In this document: positions 1-15,287 of the stretch, in pieces | How positions within the stretch are numbered: the first letter of the stretch is position 1 | How the letters are laid out: every line of letters begins with the position of its first letter | Source of the DNA: Callaeas wilsoni | Lineage: Eukaryota; Chordata; Aves; Passeriformes; Callaeidae | Direction: 5' to 3' | NCBI GenBank assembly: GCA_013398955.1 | Contig: VWPU01013457.1 | Coordinates: forward strand, 62,001 to 126,000 | Length of the DNA: 64,000 nt | Made by a program: the position numbers and the translations under genes | Notes under the pieces: model-generated | Databases searched by the model: none | The model's input: the letters and a program-made list of their open reading frames with translations, nothing else | What the model was told of the DNA's origin: nothing

Positions 1-3000
1 TAAATGCAAAATAACTGCCATTCATCTGAACTAGAAACTCTCTGTTCTTCAGGAACTCTGACATTTTGATCTAGATAATAAACTGGTTAGCCTATGAAAT
101 AGGAACAGAGGAAAAATTAAATTAGAAAAGTTAATATTAAATAAGTTCACCTTTGAATTTTGTATGTTTAGAGCATTTTATAGTTTACTTAAAATACTTA
201 ACATTTTCTTCATTAAATGAAAAACTGAGAATGATTCTTTTATTTCTCATCAAAAACTTCACTGAAAGGAATAAGTTCAAAGGAAACATCTGATAGGTGA
301 CTTGGTAACTGTTTTCTCAACACATCATGAAGTGTTCACAGGTAGGGGAGTACTCGGCATGTACACAGACATTAAGGCAGCCTTCACCAGAAAAAAACTG
401 ATACTTTCTTTGCACTGTGGAGTCTTGGCATTTCCAAGGTTGCTGCAGAATATTTCTTGTGGTATTGAATCACAAATAAAGCATGCAAACATACTTAGTT
501 CCATGCAGCTTTTTTAATAAGCCATATAAATAGAGAACATGATTTTTGCAGGTCATTTTCTTAATGTTACTGTGAAACTACTAAGAGTACAACCTTCCAA
601 TGCTGAAAATCTTACCATTCTAAAGATTTTCCAGGGACCAAAAAAAATCACAAATTTTAATGATTTTACTAAACAAACTCGTTGTGCTTTTTTTTTTATT
701 TTCAGTGTTGAAATAAAGCAGCATCTCGTTGTGACTGAAAAAAACCCTACTCCAAACCAATTGCCCTCTATCTTTGATTAAGGTGAGATGATAACAATTT
801 GCCAAGACTGAGACCTGAACCTTACTCTTTACAAAAGAAAAGTTTGCTTACTAGAGTCTTTGTGCTTTTAGCGATAGGAATGCATCACCTTCTTTAACAA
901 TGCCCTCTGGTCAGCTGGCTTTCTGCACTAGGCATTCTGCTCCAGACAGATGTGGGGAATATTAATCATGACAGTGTTTTACCTCCTACTGCCCTGACCT
1001 TCACTGAGGAAAGTGAAGATCTCAGAAACAGAATATCTGAAAGAGCAGATTAATTCGGGATGAGTCCTCTTCATTTTGGGCCAGATCCCAAACCAGAATC
1101 AATCTAAAAACTCTGCTGAAGGCAAGAGAATTATGTTATTGAAACCAATTGAACGTCTTCTGCCACAGGAGTCTCTGCATGCTCAGGAGAAATTTACTTT
1201 TCACTTGATTCTAGGATACCTAAAATATTAAAACCACTAAAGTAAGTATACCAATATTATATGTAAATGGTACAATTTAGATTCTTTGGGAGTTGAACTA
1301 AAACTATCATCATTGGCACCTTGCAAATTTGTCTGTAAATATGGATTAATTTGATTCTTGCAGGCTAGTTCTCAGATTATTTTGCAAACTATCTTCTTCC
1401 TATAATTGCTGGATTTTTTTTTCCAGCACCTTGCTAGTAAATATTGCGAATATATGAAAATATCCAATCTTGACTTCTTATTTTCAAGGAAGGTTCTAAC
1501 TACAGCAAAAAGCACAAAATATTTCTCTAATATTTAATGACAAAAGAAAATTTGCACAACAATTTAAAAAGAAAACAAAACCAAACCTACAAGAGTGCCC
1601 ACATAACCCTTGAATATTGAAAACAAACTAGTAATGCTGTGGAAAGCTGTTCATCATATTTCAGTTTTTGAGGCTGGCAATGCAGCTGTTAGTCCCATTT
1701 CACAAATGAAGAAACTGAAGCAGGGTTTTGGATTGATCAGGGTGAGGTGCTTTGAAAATGAGCCAAGTGTTAGGGTTCAGAGCAGGAGGGACCACTAAGG
1801 TTCCCAAAAGCCCCAGATAAAAGCTCAAATTATATTCATACCTTTTAGACTTCATCATCATCTAATGAGCTATTTCCTCAGAGAAAACTAATCAACCCTT
1901 GTCCTTTCAGGGTGATTGTAGTGACAGGCTCTGTTTTGGAAAGCCAGAGACCCTCGCTCGAAGCCAGCATGCAGTTCTCCATGCCTTGTAACTCAGTGGA
2001 AAATCTCAGCAACTGATGATTAGCCAAATTTGTGTGAAAGTAATATAATTTATGCCAGTGTAAATAATATAACAAATCCTCACAGATTACTTAACTAAAT
2101 ATGATACTGGAAGTTGGCAAGAAGCCTTTCGGACAGGAGAAAAGAAATTTAATTGGAAAGTGTATTGATGACCTCTATTTTTGACAAGGAATAAATCTTC
2201 ATGAGACCTATCTCGTCAATAGTTTGTAACTTCCTTGAAAAGCAGCCACAGCCAGGGCAGGAGCAGAACGAGCTGCCCCAGTAATGAGCCTGAGCCCCTA
2301 TTTGAAGGAAGAGCAGTGCCAATGACAGGAGGTCGATAAAATTCTGACATAGAGGAGGGAAGAGGGGCTGCATGACTGACCAACTGTAGTCACTTCTCAA
2401 GACTGAGGAGCACCTGCCCTCTGGGACAGACTCATGCATTGACATGAGCCAGCACCTGCGGTCAGAGGGTCTCCGGTGTGCCGGGAGCTCATGGCCCAGG
2501 ATCAGCTCCTGCACGGCTTGGGAGCGAAAGGAGCACCAGCTTCCATCCTCCCTGTCTGATGAGATCCTGTCACCAGATCCTGACTCAGCCATGGTCCTGA
2601 AAGCGAGCTGCCCCACTGTTTGCAGTGAACAAGTCACGTTTACACTTTCCAGTTTTCACATACTGTAAGAAGCCAGAATCCCAAACCTGTGTGGGAGTCA
2701 GGCAACTTTTCCCACAGGGGTGGTTCACCTCTGCAGGATGAGGAGAATTTCAGAAAAGTTGGAAGACCAGAAGCACCACAGCCCCTCAAGTGCTCATGCT
2801 GCCATGGCTGCCACCACAGTGAGCGAGCAGCTTCCCTGCAATATGGCACACACACAGGGTCCCTGTGTGCTCAGCTCTTGCCCCAACTTCAAAAGAAAGA
2901 AATAAAGTTTTACTTAATTTTTTTTTTTACCCCTTCCTCCCACAGTTTAACAGTGGGAACCAAGGCCCCATATGAAAGAGCTGCCAAGAGACACTTTGGA

Positions 3001-6000
3001 GCAGCAGTGCAATGGGAACATCCAACTGCACCCAATTCTGCATTTCCCTCAAAGTAAAACAAAGTTGTATTATAGTGTGGGTTTAGAAGAACAAATGCTT
3101 TCCATGGTGTTGTTATACAAATTTCGGTTTGCAATACAATGGGTTTTTTACACAGTAATTAATTTTAGAAAACAGTTTTTTAATTATAATATTTTTTATA
3201 ACAGTTTCTCTGTGATAACCTACAAATCCAAACACTCAGTTTCATGCCCTCTGAAGTGATTTCTCTTTCAATTTTCTTTTATTTTAAGCATAATTTTTCT
3301 TGTACTTCTTAGTATATGCAATAAATAAAATGATAATATTGATAATGCCTGTGTTTACTGCAGAGAAACAGTCGCATTTTAATTATTCTGCAAATAATAC
3401 AGCTTTAAGTGTAGAAATAGAAGCCAGCAATATATGCAAGGTTATAAGAAATTGTAAAAGAAGAGAAGAAACTCTGCTCATGTATACACACTATAATATT
3501 TCTTCAGGCAGTTTGGACTAAAAAAAGAGCTCCTGCTGGGGCTTGTTAAGAATAAAAGCAATTAACACAAATTACTCTTGACTGTTTACATTCTCAAGAC
3601 CTTATCTCTTTCTTATTAAAAGCAATTGAAAAACTCCCCATTACATCACAAGACTTAGACGAGACCTCTAATTTTTCTGTCACCTTTCTACACTGTTATG
3701 TAGGTGTGTTGTTCTGCTGGCATTTGAGATAAAAAGATAAATTACATGGGTAGGTTTTCTCAGTATTTAGATTACCTTTTTTATGAACTTTTTACACAGT
3801 TATGGGGATTGGGTCTAATCTTCCTATTACCATTTCTGAATCAGACCTTTCTTTAATAAGATTGAGATACTAAGGGAAAATTATTATAGCCTATTCTAAA
3901 TTTATCTCACAATCAACTCTGTCAGTGGAAGACACTATAATTCAGTAATATTGCATTCTGGTAAGCTCCTTTTTTTTTTCCCAGAAATACTAGCTGAAAT
4001 GTGCAAAATATGATTTTTCTTATATATTCCTAACCAAAAAATATTGCAAGTGATTAATAAAGGTAAGATATATTTATTTAAATACTTTGTCTAATGTCTC
4101 ATAAAATCTTAATGTCTCCAAAATTTATTTCAATTGGAATAGTAATAACCAAAATCATACCAAGTGGAAACTATCCAAAGAGCCATAAATACACAACAGT
4201 GATAAATATGAAGGTTTTTGATTTGTGGGAAGAAGTATTGAAGATTCAGTTTTATTTTAAGTTCATCTGTCAAATTTGAAAAGCAGAGAGAAATTTAGGG
4301 GGCTGGGAGGTGGGGGTGGAAGGTATCTTGAGAAATTTGAAGTTTGAAGTTTGAAATTTGATGTCAAAAAGTGGTACAGCCTAAGGCACTTCAGTCCCAT
4401 CCCTCTGAGTAAGACTCATGTAGATCAAAACATGAGAAAAAAGAGAAACCAGGAAAGGAAAGCATTTACATCAGAGCAGGTCAGGCTGATGGCACTGTCC
4501 TGTCACCATGTGGCAGCACCCACTCCTGCCAGTCTGACAACGTCTCTTTTTCCTGGCAGTGCCAAGCCTACAGTTGCCCAGAAGAGCTCTTGGCTGTTTG
4601 CACAGAGGTCGAGCATAGGATCAGACCACGGCCTCAGCCTATACTGTTCTGTGTATACTGTGACTACCTTAGCTTTTGTCCCCTTTTCTGAAGGACATGG
4701 AAGAATGAGCTGGGTTTCTTCATTTCCTTTCTGCCAATCTTTATTCTTTTAACTAAGCCTGGTGATAGAGAAGTCACAATGGTCTTTGTCCACTTTATGC
4801 TCTAAAGAAAGGTAATAGAACCTCTTTTTGATGCTCAGAGGCCTTCTGTAATTCAGAAAATATAAATAAAATCTAATGCAAGAGAAGATAAAACCGTTAA
4901 TTTTGGTTTTGTTTGCTTTCTTTCAGATAATTTCTCTTTCACATTTAATTCTTGAATTTTGACATTTCCATATCCCAAATTCAAGCCTTGGAAATATGAG
5001 ATGCCCTGAAGAGTAATGAATAGGTGCAGCTTGCTCATTGAATGAATACAGACAAATTACAAAATTAGTTGTGTTTTTTTCCACTATGACTAGCAAATGA
5101 GGGTTTGTCAGTGTCCAGGTTTTGAAATAATATTTTCAGTTGGAGGAAAAAACTAGACAGCCAGAATTCCAGGGCTGATACATGGCTGTGACACTCATGC
5201 TCTGCAGGTCGTCCTGCAAACACCTCAGGGCCTCCTGCTGCCCATTTCTGAAAGCATTCACAGGAAGGCTGATTTATGCCCCAGGACTACGCTACCAACT
5301 ACACCCTGCTAAACAGACAATTTTGAATTGGCATAATGCCTTCCAATCTTGGAATGCCCCAGGAGAGAGATGAGCTCTCAACTCCTTCCAGGGTGCGTCT
5401 ACACCACAGTGGTAACACTGAGTTCAGTGGAGCCAGACAAGTTCTCAAAGCTGAGAGGCTGCAACGGTAGTGGCTTCTTAATGCTGAAGATCACATATTA
5501 GGTCAATATTTTCAAAAAGATTGTCAGAGGTTTTAATGCTCTGGTGGGAACAGGGTAGGGTAACGTATATTGAGCAGATAATGTGCAATATGTGGTTACA
5601 TTCGAGGCTTTTGTTTGAATTAAACATAGAGAAGCCATTAAGAGGTGTTCTTGCTTCTGAAGAGCCTCTATACTTTTAAAAAGATTGTTTCAAAACTAGA
5701 TGCCTGAATGAAAGTAGATAACACTGAAAACTGGTTAGACCAAAGGAACGTGTTTCTGCACTACTGCAGCTGCCAGTTTTGAGGGTACTGGGGCCCTTCA
5801 GAACATGCCTTAAGGCTGCTCGCAGTGCAGCCCCAGACATAAGCATAGCACAACAGGCTTCAAACATGCTCCCAAAGTTGGAAACAGCAGCAAAACTAAC
5901 AGCAGAATAATTTGTCGAGTCAATTTCAGTCCAAGATTGCCATCTTGTGGACTGCAATTGCAGAAGAAAATTTTTTAAATCTAGATTTGCTACCCTGTGA

Positions 6001-6211
6001 TCAGTGATGACAAATTTACTGCACTCTAAAAAACATTGATTACTTTTCAATGAATCTTTAAGATCAAAGTAAGGATGTTCAGCTCTCCTGAAACGATCTG
6101 AGAAATTTCAGTTTACAAAAAAATTAATAGTATCTGATAATAAATGTTTTACAGCATCAACATTTTACAATTACAGGGAACAGTTTTACGTGCAAGAATT
6201 GTCAGTCTATA
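1..6211. other. gene-free flank, left edge
   Basis: No gene was found on either strand. The region is AT-rich with two patches of higher GC (about 2240-2640 and 4440-4660). Their overlapping frames, up to 162 codons, lack recognisable motifs and conserved starts. A small tandem of gaagttt-like units lies at 4337-4360. This fits the gene-poor region that follows BRD1 in other vertebrates, as recalled. Confidence 0.5.
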
Positions 6212-6911
6212 TCATCTGGGGATGAAGGGACTGAGAAGAGCCCTGCTGAGAAGGACTTGAGGTGCTGGTGGATGAGAGGCCAGACATGACCCAGCCATGT
6301 GCAGTTGTAGCACAGAAAGCCAAGCATGTCCTTGGCTGCATCCAAACCAGTGTGGGGTGCAGGGCGAGGGAGGGGATTCTGCCCCTCTACGCAGCTCAGA
6401 TGGGACTCTACTTGGAATATGGTGTCCAGTGCTGGGCTCCCCAGAACAGGAAGGGCATGGACCTTTTGGAGAGAGTCCAGAGGGCCACAGAGATGGTCAG
6501 AAGGCTGAAGCACTTCTGCTCTGAAGAAAGGCTGAAAGAGTTGGGGTTGTTCAGCCTGGAGACCTCATTGCAGCCCTCCACTACCTAAAGGGGGCCTATA
6601 AAAAAGATGGGGACCAACTTTTTATTAGGGCCTGTTGTAACAGAACAAGGAGTAATGTCTTAAACTAAAAGAGGCTAGATTTAGACAAGCTATAAGGAAC
6701 GAGTTTTTTACAATGTGGGTGGAGAAACAATGTAACAAGTTGGTCAGAGGGATCATAGATACCCCATCCTTGGAAACATTCAAGATCAGGTTAAATGGAG
6801 CTTTGAGCAGCTTGATCTAGTTGAAGATGTCCCTGATCATTGCAGGAGATTTGGACTAGATGACCTTTAGTGGTCCCTTCCAACCCACAATATTCTATTC
6901 TAAGACTATGA
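6212..6911 (+). mobile_element. CR1 LINE, 5'-truncated 3' end
   Basis: About 700 bp homologous to the end of the CR1 reverse-transcriptase ORF and its 3'UTR. The 108-codon frame at 6262-6588 (LVDERPDMTQPCAVVAQKAK …) is the decayed C-terminus of ORF2. The right end (gactagatgacctttagtgg, ttccaaccc, attctattctaagactatgatt) is the standard CR1 tail, which fixes the + orientation. It lies in the flank downstream of BRD1 and is inactive because of truncation. Confidence 0.92.
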
Positions 6912-9900
6912 TTAATGGTTTATAAATTTAGATATAAAAATTTAATTAAATCTTTTAGAAGGTGACTTGGTAAAGTAATATTCTCTCCCAAAAGAGTTTA
7001 GCTAGCAAAACAGCTTTAATACAGGAAAACTGCTCACCTATCAAGTTACACAGGTAACTGATTTCTTTGAAAAGGTTAGTGGGCATAAATTATTTTATTT
7101 ACTCAATATTTGGATCTAAAATATTTTAACATATCTGCATCTTACTTAAATATATTTTAGTATGCTGATTTAAAAAACGCACATAAACAAACAGTCTGTT
7201 CTCAAGGAAAGGTGTGTAATAAGGAAAGATTTTAAACGGAATTGTCTGGATGAGACAGCATATATCCAATATACATATATGATGCATATATGTGTGTTTG
7301 ATTTACTTAGGTTTACCATTGCCATAGTTTTGAAACTGCCTGTTTTGTAAGCACACTGCCCTGCTGGACTCGGATTGCTGGGCTTGGAAATCTCAGGCAC
7401 TCAGACATTCCCTACAACAAGGCACATCTGGAGAATGCAGGTTCATTATGGGGAACGCTGAGCCCCGCTCCCTGCTCTGTCATCTGCTGCCAAGGAGACT
7501 ATTTCATCCAAAGATAAAAGCTAAGAGTATTGTTTTATGTTTTCCAAGACCCTGCAGAATGTGCAGCTCCTTCTTTGTACTGTTAATACGTAGCTTACAA
7601 TGAGACCTCAAAACGCCACATTCATTTCAGAAGCCAAGGAGCCTGTGTTGAAAGGGACCCTTGGTACATAATAACGATATATTGGGGATACATGATATAG
7701 AGAGTATCAAACTGGGATATTATTGAAGATATACTACTTTTCTCTAAACATTTTGAGTTTTATTTCAGAGCTACAAATGAGAAACAATAACAAGTTTAAA
7801 ATCTAATCACATAGTAGCAATCCAGTAACAATTACCATCAGCATGATTTGCATTTCATTTACAGCATCATTTTTGTAAATGGAAGCTTTCTTTTAATATT
7901 TTATACTGTATTGCAGTCACTTTAAACTGTGCATTAAGTATATAATATCAGCTAGTTAACTGTAAGAGATTTCTAGCACAATTTTCCATCATATTTTATA
8001 TAATGATCACTCATTCTCAGTTAACTTTGTCTCAGCTCTATTTACTCTGCTATTTATTTGGTGTAGTAATACACAGAGGAGATTCAAGTAAACACACACG
8101 ACTTCGATCACAGAAGCTGAAAAAATGCAAATGTATTTAACAATTTGTGTCCATAATAAGCAGATGAATTTTAACAGTGAACATTCATTTGGACTTTCCA
8201 AGTTGAAATTATTCATACCTGATTTTCAGAAGCTTTAAAATTCCTCCTGTCTAAATTAAATGAAGAGAAATGTTGCTCCACTTTTGAAAAATAATCATGA
8301 GTGTCTTGAATGGGCCATGTACAAAAGATTGCTACATTTGGGAACATACAGCATAATGCCTCAATGGATATCAGTGCACATCTGAAAAGTTCAGGTCTGT
8401 AATACAGCACACATGGCACACTCTAGAGCAAAGTGTGGGGGAATATTTCAGTCCTTTAAAAGAAGAAAGGCAAGCAAACAGGCTGGCTCCCTTCTACCAG
8501 GCACTGAGGTGTGGATTTGGCTGAAAAAAGGCACTCCCAAGTTAACACACTCACACCTTAGCAGAGTGACAGTCACATACTCCATTCTGCTGTTATTAAG
8601 GCTGTAAACACAGAAGGAGATTGACATAAGCAGAGATAAGATCAAACAAAAAAAATCCATCTCTTCTTGGTGTGTGCTATTGCAGTTTGTATGTTTTATT
8701 GCTTTGTATGTTTTATTGCTTTACCTTTTCTTCAAATTTTGCAACTTTTCATTATTATAAAATGCTTATACAAAGCACATGAGTAGGAGCAGATGTTGTA
8801 TCACAACAATAACAAATACACATATCCTCATGTGTTGTATTTTGACATATTTACATTACCACCTTTCTGTTAAACTGCAGTTTTGAAGAAAACATCAGAT
8901 GTGATATCAAATGTCATAAAAAGGAAAATAAATTGTACCTATAGAGAATAACTTAATATGAGTATCTAAAGAGGCCGTTTACTCTCGATGTCCCTGTATA
9001 TATCAGCTGACTAAATCCAAAATTCTGAAAGTGGCTTCTGGCACTAAAGACACAATCATTAAATCTCCTCCACTTCTAATTCCTGTTGTATCCCAATGTT
9101 TCTTCCAACATGAAACATTAAGTGGGTCTATTTTTAAAGAGCTATGTAATGTAATACTAATGGCATGGAGACCAGTATTGCCACTGAAAAGAACATAAAG
9201 AAATAAAACCAATGAGCTCCTGAGACAAGCTACTTGTAGCTTTTACTTTATGTTACCACCCAGGGAGCCACAGAGACACAGAAAATTCCACACTAAATGA
9301 AAATTCCACTTCTGCGTGGTGCTGTAAAGAGAAATATGTAAGGAATCCTGCTGTGGACCACAGCTAATAATTCCTCAACGAAATTAATAGGAATATGAGG
9401 GCAGAATCACTCTTTGCACATTTGAGTAGTAATCTGCAAATGTCAAAAGTTTAAAGTATTACTGGAAAACAAGTTATGTGGGGTTTACTCCTTTGGGAAA
9501 CATCAAACATCATTAGAAATGTTTTAGACTTTTATGTTGGTCACCAACAGCACCTTTCAAGCAAGCGCTAAACTTCTCCGGACTGACTATGGCTAACACA
9601 TTTTATTCATGGAAAGTAATTTTTTAAATTATTATTTTAGCACAGAATAGACTCTGGTGCTTACTGGGAGTCATTTTCATCTACCAAAACTATAGGGAGT
9701 TTCTGTATGCACATATTAATCATCTTCTGGTCCATATGTTTGCTGCAGCCATGTGCTGAAATTCACTTTAAAACCTCCATTGATTAAAGAAATGTCACAG
9801 CTGTTTCTCAGAAATATGTTTTTCTGTAAAGACAAACTTGGTCTGCTTCACTCAGTTTAACAGAGCCTCTGTATTTGTAAGGACACTAAACTACCATTGT

Positions 9901-12900
9901 GCAGAAGCTGACAAAGCAAAATTTCTTTGCAAACCAGCTTTAATTTTTAGTGGGTTTTCGAACAGGCTTTAAAAGACATTTCTATAGCAGAATACAGGAC
10001 TTAAGACCCAAAGGCTCAGATTATCCACTCTTGCCTGTGAAGGAACACATTTTTAATCTCTGAATATTAAGCCTAGACATTTTTGTACCTACTCTCTCTA
10101 CCTGTGCAAGCAGATAATCTTGGTGGAAATACAGTAATAATTTTAAGCAGTGCCACAGCATGAGCCTTGCTATTGTCACCCACAGGTCTGTTACATTATG
10201 GGAATTGTCTGTAACCCAATGATGAAAAGATACTAATACTGCATCACTACATATATACGTCATACTTTTTACAGACATTTTTATGACTCATTTGCTGGGT
10301 TATTCTGGTGCAACAGTATTCTGGGCTCCTCTCAGTTGCTTGGCTGTTCATGAAGAAACAAAGTTAAAGCTGTGGGTGTTATTTTCCATGGTCATTTTGG
10401 GGCCAATGACATGAGCAACTTGACCAGAACACTAAGGCAAATGGTTTCTATCATAGCAAAGATATCAGCTGCATTCCACAGAACTGACCAGCACAGGCAG
10501 CCTTGGGCTGCCCCCACAGAGCCTGTTCCTGGTGAAGGGAGCAGGTGAAGGATGAAAAGCTGCTGCAGTGGCCATGAAAGGCTGCATGACACAGCACTGT
10601 GTGGTTACAAGATGTGTACACTGCTGCCAGAGAAACACGAGTGGCACGGAGGGATTCCCTGTCCCTGCTGCACAAGAGAGCTGTCCTCTGCATTCTGTTC
10701 AGGATGGACAGATACCCAAATCACACACTGTTCTCAAACAGCAGTGACTTGGAAGCAGAGCAAATGTACGCCAGTACCCCAGATGACTTAAAAAAAAAAA
10801 TTGAAGTAGAGCATAATACAATATATTTAATCTCTGCTGTTTTATCCCTAAATAACTCAACTTATGTCCTCAGTACTTTTTAGTTTTTTTTTTTCATGAA
10901 AATGAATTAATTTCAAAGTCCCAAGTAAACTAATTGTCTTTGAAAGTTGGATCATGGTTTTGCACCCGAAGAACCCATAGTTCCACCTTAGAATCACGTA
11001 AATATTTTAAATGAACATATTCAGGTTCTCTGAGAAGAGCTGACCATCTGTCAGGAATAAGGAGAAATCCCTGCAGATCTTGTTTTGGACAGGAGGCTGT
11101 GTTAACCACCTGTCTGTACATATGTCTGTAGGGACATTTGGGACCAGCTCAGTGTGACCTCTGTGTTCATTTAGATTTATTTTAACAGGCAATATGTTAT
11201 GTTAAAAGAAAACGGTCCCTGTGGCATCACACATCAAAGAGAGTATTTGCAGCATGAAGAGCAGGCCTTCATGAGGGAAAACATACAATTCTTTTCAAAG
11301 TTGTCAATATTCTTCTTATTCAGATCATAGCTAGAATGTTCTCTGGGTAAAAGTTGGGTGCAATTAAAAAGGGCATGTTCATTCGAAGGATTAAAGTAAG
11401 ATTTGGATGTGAAGTTAAATCAAGACTGACAGGAAAAATCCCACAAATTACTATATTCTGCTAATTTCTGGTAGAAAACAGAAGACTTTCTTGGGTTTAA
11501 GATATGGATGTTAACATGTAAGAAACTTTCTATGAAGAAATAGATTTGATAAGGTTTTAGTGACAGCTAAACTAGATTTGTAGGACATTTTGGCTCTCCT
11601 TTCTGTAAGCCTCCAAAACCCTTCCAGGCACATTTTTTATCAGACTGATAATAAAAATTACGGCATCAACCTAGGGTAAAAGATTTATATTTCAACTCCA
11701 CACAGCTTCCCTGTTCAGGGTACACTTATGAGCTGATAGCAAACCCATAATAATGAAAAAATTTCCTATTAAAATTATAATAAAGTGCTACACAATGTCA
11801 TTGTAAGTATAAAGATGTTTTCAAAGTTTCCGCTACTCTATTAATTTCAGTATTAATGCTAATACTGATAATGTTATTTTAAATGTCAGTACCACTAAGT
11901 ATTTCTCAATTAAAATACTAAGAAATATGATGAGACTCGTTAGAAATAATTATATCAATGTTATAAATATGGATAGCACCAGGAACATAAAAATAGTGTT
12001 CAAATGAAAACATATTTGTGTTTAATAGATCATGTGAGATGCCTTGAGCGTGAGTAAATGCAGTTTCCATGGAGTAATTTAGCTTTGATATTTTCCTTTT
12101 TTTAACACAAATAAAACCCCAGCAAAAATAGGAAAATTACTTATCTGTGTCACTTGTCACTGATTACTGAAGTATAGATGGTAATTCCATCTCGTAAAAC
12201 AGTTTGTCTTTTTATCTGAAAATTTCAGAAACCTTGGCGCTTTTTTAATATGTGCCATTTTAGTTTTCCACTTGGAAACATTTTACTTTAGAAATGGTCT
12301 ATCTTTGTTTTTAACTCCCTGCAAGAGGGGAAAAGTAAAAATAGTTCACATCAGATGTAAAAGTTTAAACCACAATGATATTTGCAGAAAAAGAGGATTG
12401 AAATATTATTATACAAAAAAAAGGAAAAAAACCCCAATGTCCTGAAATAGTTTAATTAATTACTCTGCTAAGATAGAAAATTATAAAAATTCCACAAAAT
12501 CTGTCAGTTCTCTAAACTTGAGCTGTGAAAGTATCGGTCTTAGGGAGTTTTTCCCCTAATGTCAAACCTAAAACATCTTGACAGCAATTGAAGCCTGTTT
12601 TTTCTTCTTCTACACAAAAATTGGTTCAGAAGAAAGTTCTTTTTTATTCTTTTTTTTTAATCTACTTTTTATATGTTGCGGGCTCACTTTTGGCTTCTCA
12701 GAATTAACCACCACCAGAAGGATGGACTATTAGATACTCCTCTTTATGCTGAAAATGAAATCTTTCCTGTTGTCTGAGAACAGAGACAGCTTCACACTGC
12801 ATCAAACCTCCCAACGGATGAAGATAGCAGGGTTGATGCTGTCTTTTCCTGTTGCTACTGCTAGGAGAATCAAGAGCAAGAAAGGGATGGGAAAGAACTG

Positions 12901-15287
12901 ACTAGAAGAGTAACTTCATGATGAGAAAATGATCTTTGGACGTTTCTCACCCAGTTGTTATTAAAAACGTACGTGCTAAGCATATATGGTCTCTTTTTCT
13001 GCAAACCTCATTTATATAAGCCTGAACCCTGCAGTCAGACTCGTTGTGCTATCACAGCAAGAGTAGAGCATGGCCATCATCCAGAACAGTAGTGTCAAAA
13101 AGCTGCAATAATTGTCAGGTGTGTGTAAAACTGGTAGTTGAGCTTAAAACAACTAAACTATTCCTTGCTGGCTTTTCTCTCTAGCTTTATGTCTTACAAT
13201 ACCATGCCTTACAACACCCCTTTTTTCATGTAAATATATTAGGAGGATGGGGAACAGAAGCAGTGCTTTGGCCTCTTTAAGGGTCTTGGGACATGTCTAG
13301 AGATTGTCTTAACTATTTGTTAGCTTTGATCCACTTCAGATGTCTGTGCAACATAAAGAGCACCCAGAATGAATAAAAGGTCCCTGTGTGAACCCATTTG
13401 CATCATATGGTTTACCTATACATGTAGACAGACACATAGAAGCTGAATTATACAGGTGGAACTCATCAGAACAATGTTTTCTGTAATTATTAGATACTGT
13501 TTCTTATTCCTAGACCTCAGTGAACTTTTTAAGTCTTTGTTTCAGACTCATATTAACAACAGAGCTGCAAATAATTCTAAAAAATTATATGCATTGATTC
13601 ATTTGGCATATACTCTCAAGATACCTGAAATTGTTGCTTGTTTTGTTCCCTTTGAAGTAAGAATCCTTTTTACTCTACCTCTTTCTGTAGCCTTGTGATT
13701 CCAACCAACTATTTAAATATGAAAGCAAAGCTGTACCATTTTGAATCTGATTAAATAGTCGACACTCAGCCTTTGAGATCTGTTGTCACTTTATGGTCTG
13801 CATTAACAGTGGAAGAGCAACCTTGAAATATCTGCTTTCGCATCAGATCCCTCCAAATTGTGCTGTGTTGGTCGCATATACTCCAGATAGATGGATCTAC
13901 AGCCCATCAGTCCCGTAAATACTGATTTAGTGGGAAGTCTTTCAATATTCCCAGTAAATTTTAGAAGAAACTAGCAAATGCATTTTGATATATTGGACAC
14001 GTAGTGATAAATTAGCATGCAGAAAAGGCAGCCCTCAGAATGAGGAAAAGTAAGAAGTTAGTTCTAGCTGGTCAGGTTGTGGACAGTGGGAAATAATAGC
14101 ACTCTGCAAACGGCCTAAAGAAAACAAATTTGGAAAACATAAATAAAAAGGTTACAAATGACATTCCCAAATCATGCTAATTCTGCAGCAGGAGTGATCC
14201 AGCAGTACATTTCAGCTCTACATTTCAAGTATAGCAGCTCAAAACGTTAGCCTCGAGTCCTTCCACAGGTAGACTTCTATGCTCATATGCTCATTCAGTG
14301 AATACTTGGATAGGACTTTTGTTGCAAGGAAATCACAGTTAGGAAAACAACATTTTTCAAGTAAATAAGTTGATTTGTTTCAGAAGACTATTCAGATACT
14401 TTGAAAAATTCAAATTCAATGCCTTTTAGTTATTTACTTCAGGACTCTGTAAAAGTAAGAGAAATGAAAACAATGATCATATCTACATTGTATGTCTGAT
14501 TTAAACCCAAGATTTTCACCAAAATTTCTATAGAGTTATTGCTTAGCTGATGTGCCCTTCACTTTGGAAAGCCTCAGAAGGTCTGCAAGGAGACCTGTCC
14601 ATTCTCAGCACACTTTAAGCCCCCCAGCACATAATACATTGCATAAAATATGGACTGAAAGACAGGAATGAACAGCCTTTGCCAGGTGAGTATAGGATCT
14701 GTTTGGGTCAGCACAGTTTTCTTGTTCCAAAGCAAAGTCACAGAGATAAGCTTAAATCTTCACGGTTAATTATTTTGCCTGTGATGAGAAAGGTCTTTAT
14801 CACTGCTAAAGTTATTCCGCTTTAAATAAGCAATTAAATATTTATCAAGCAATGAATCCAGACATTTTATATCTCTTGTTTGTTCCCTGGCCTACAGAGT
14901 GAGTCTTTGTGGAAACAATTTAAAATTTGCCAGAGCTGAGCAGTTCCACCAGAAAACGAAACCACAAGTATCTGCTTGTAGATGTGAGGGTAGCAGTGGA
15001 AATATTTGCATGGCTGTGTTCAGATTCCTTGGCAAACTCAATCAGGGCACAGAGTTGATCTCACAGATCCATCCTGCATGGTTACTGCCCACCAGGACCA
15101 TGACAGTTGCTTCCTTGATAGGTATGGAGCACTGAACCTGACCAGGCACCCAAGCCACTCTTCCACTCCCCTCCACAACTGGATAGGGAGAGAAAATGTA
15201 ACAAAAGGCTCCTGGGTTGAGATAAAGACAGGGAGATCTCACTCAGCAGTTACAGGGAGACATTACTCAGCTGTTTGATCAGAAGAT
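6912..15287. other. gene-free stretch
   Basis: No coding sequence, RNA gene or full repeat is recognised. A two-copy 17-bp tandem (ttgtatgttttattgct) lies at 8687-8720. A GC-richer patch at about 10410-10780 has overlapping short frames on both strands and may be an unidentified repeat. Confidence 0.45.
8687..8720. repeat. two-copy 17-bp direct tandem repeat
   Basis: The unit ttgtatgttttattgct occurs twice back to back with no mismatch (8687-8703 and 8704-8720). It appears to be a recent short duplication with no visible function. Confidence 0.85.

Noticed and set aside
2149..2637. 162-codon minus-strand frame
   Set aside because: It has no recognisable motif, no splice context that fits a gene, and an overlapping plus-strand frame. 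It sits in a small GC-rich patch that raises chance frame length.
6262..6588. 108-codon frame that could pass as a gene
   Set aside because: It is the decayed C-terminal part of CR1 ORF2, identified by its sequence and the CR1 tail to its right.
10392..10883. cluster of short frames on both strands with Cys-rich content
   Set aside because: The frames overlap in several registers, with no family motif; this is probably an unidentified repeat or chance.
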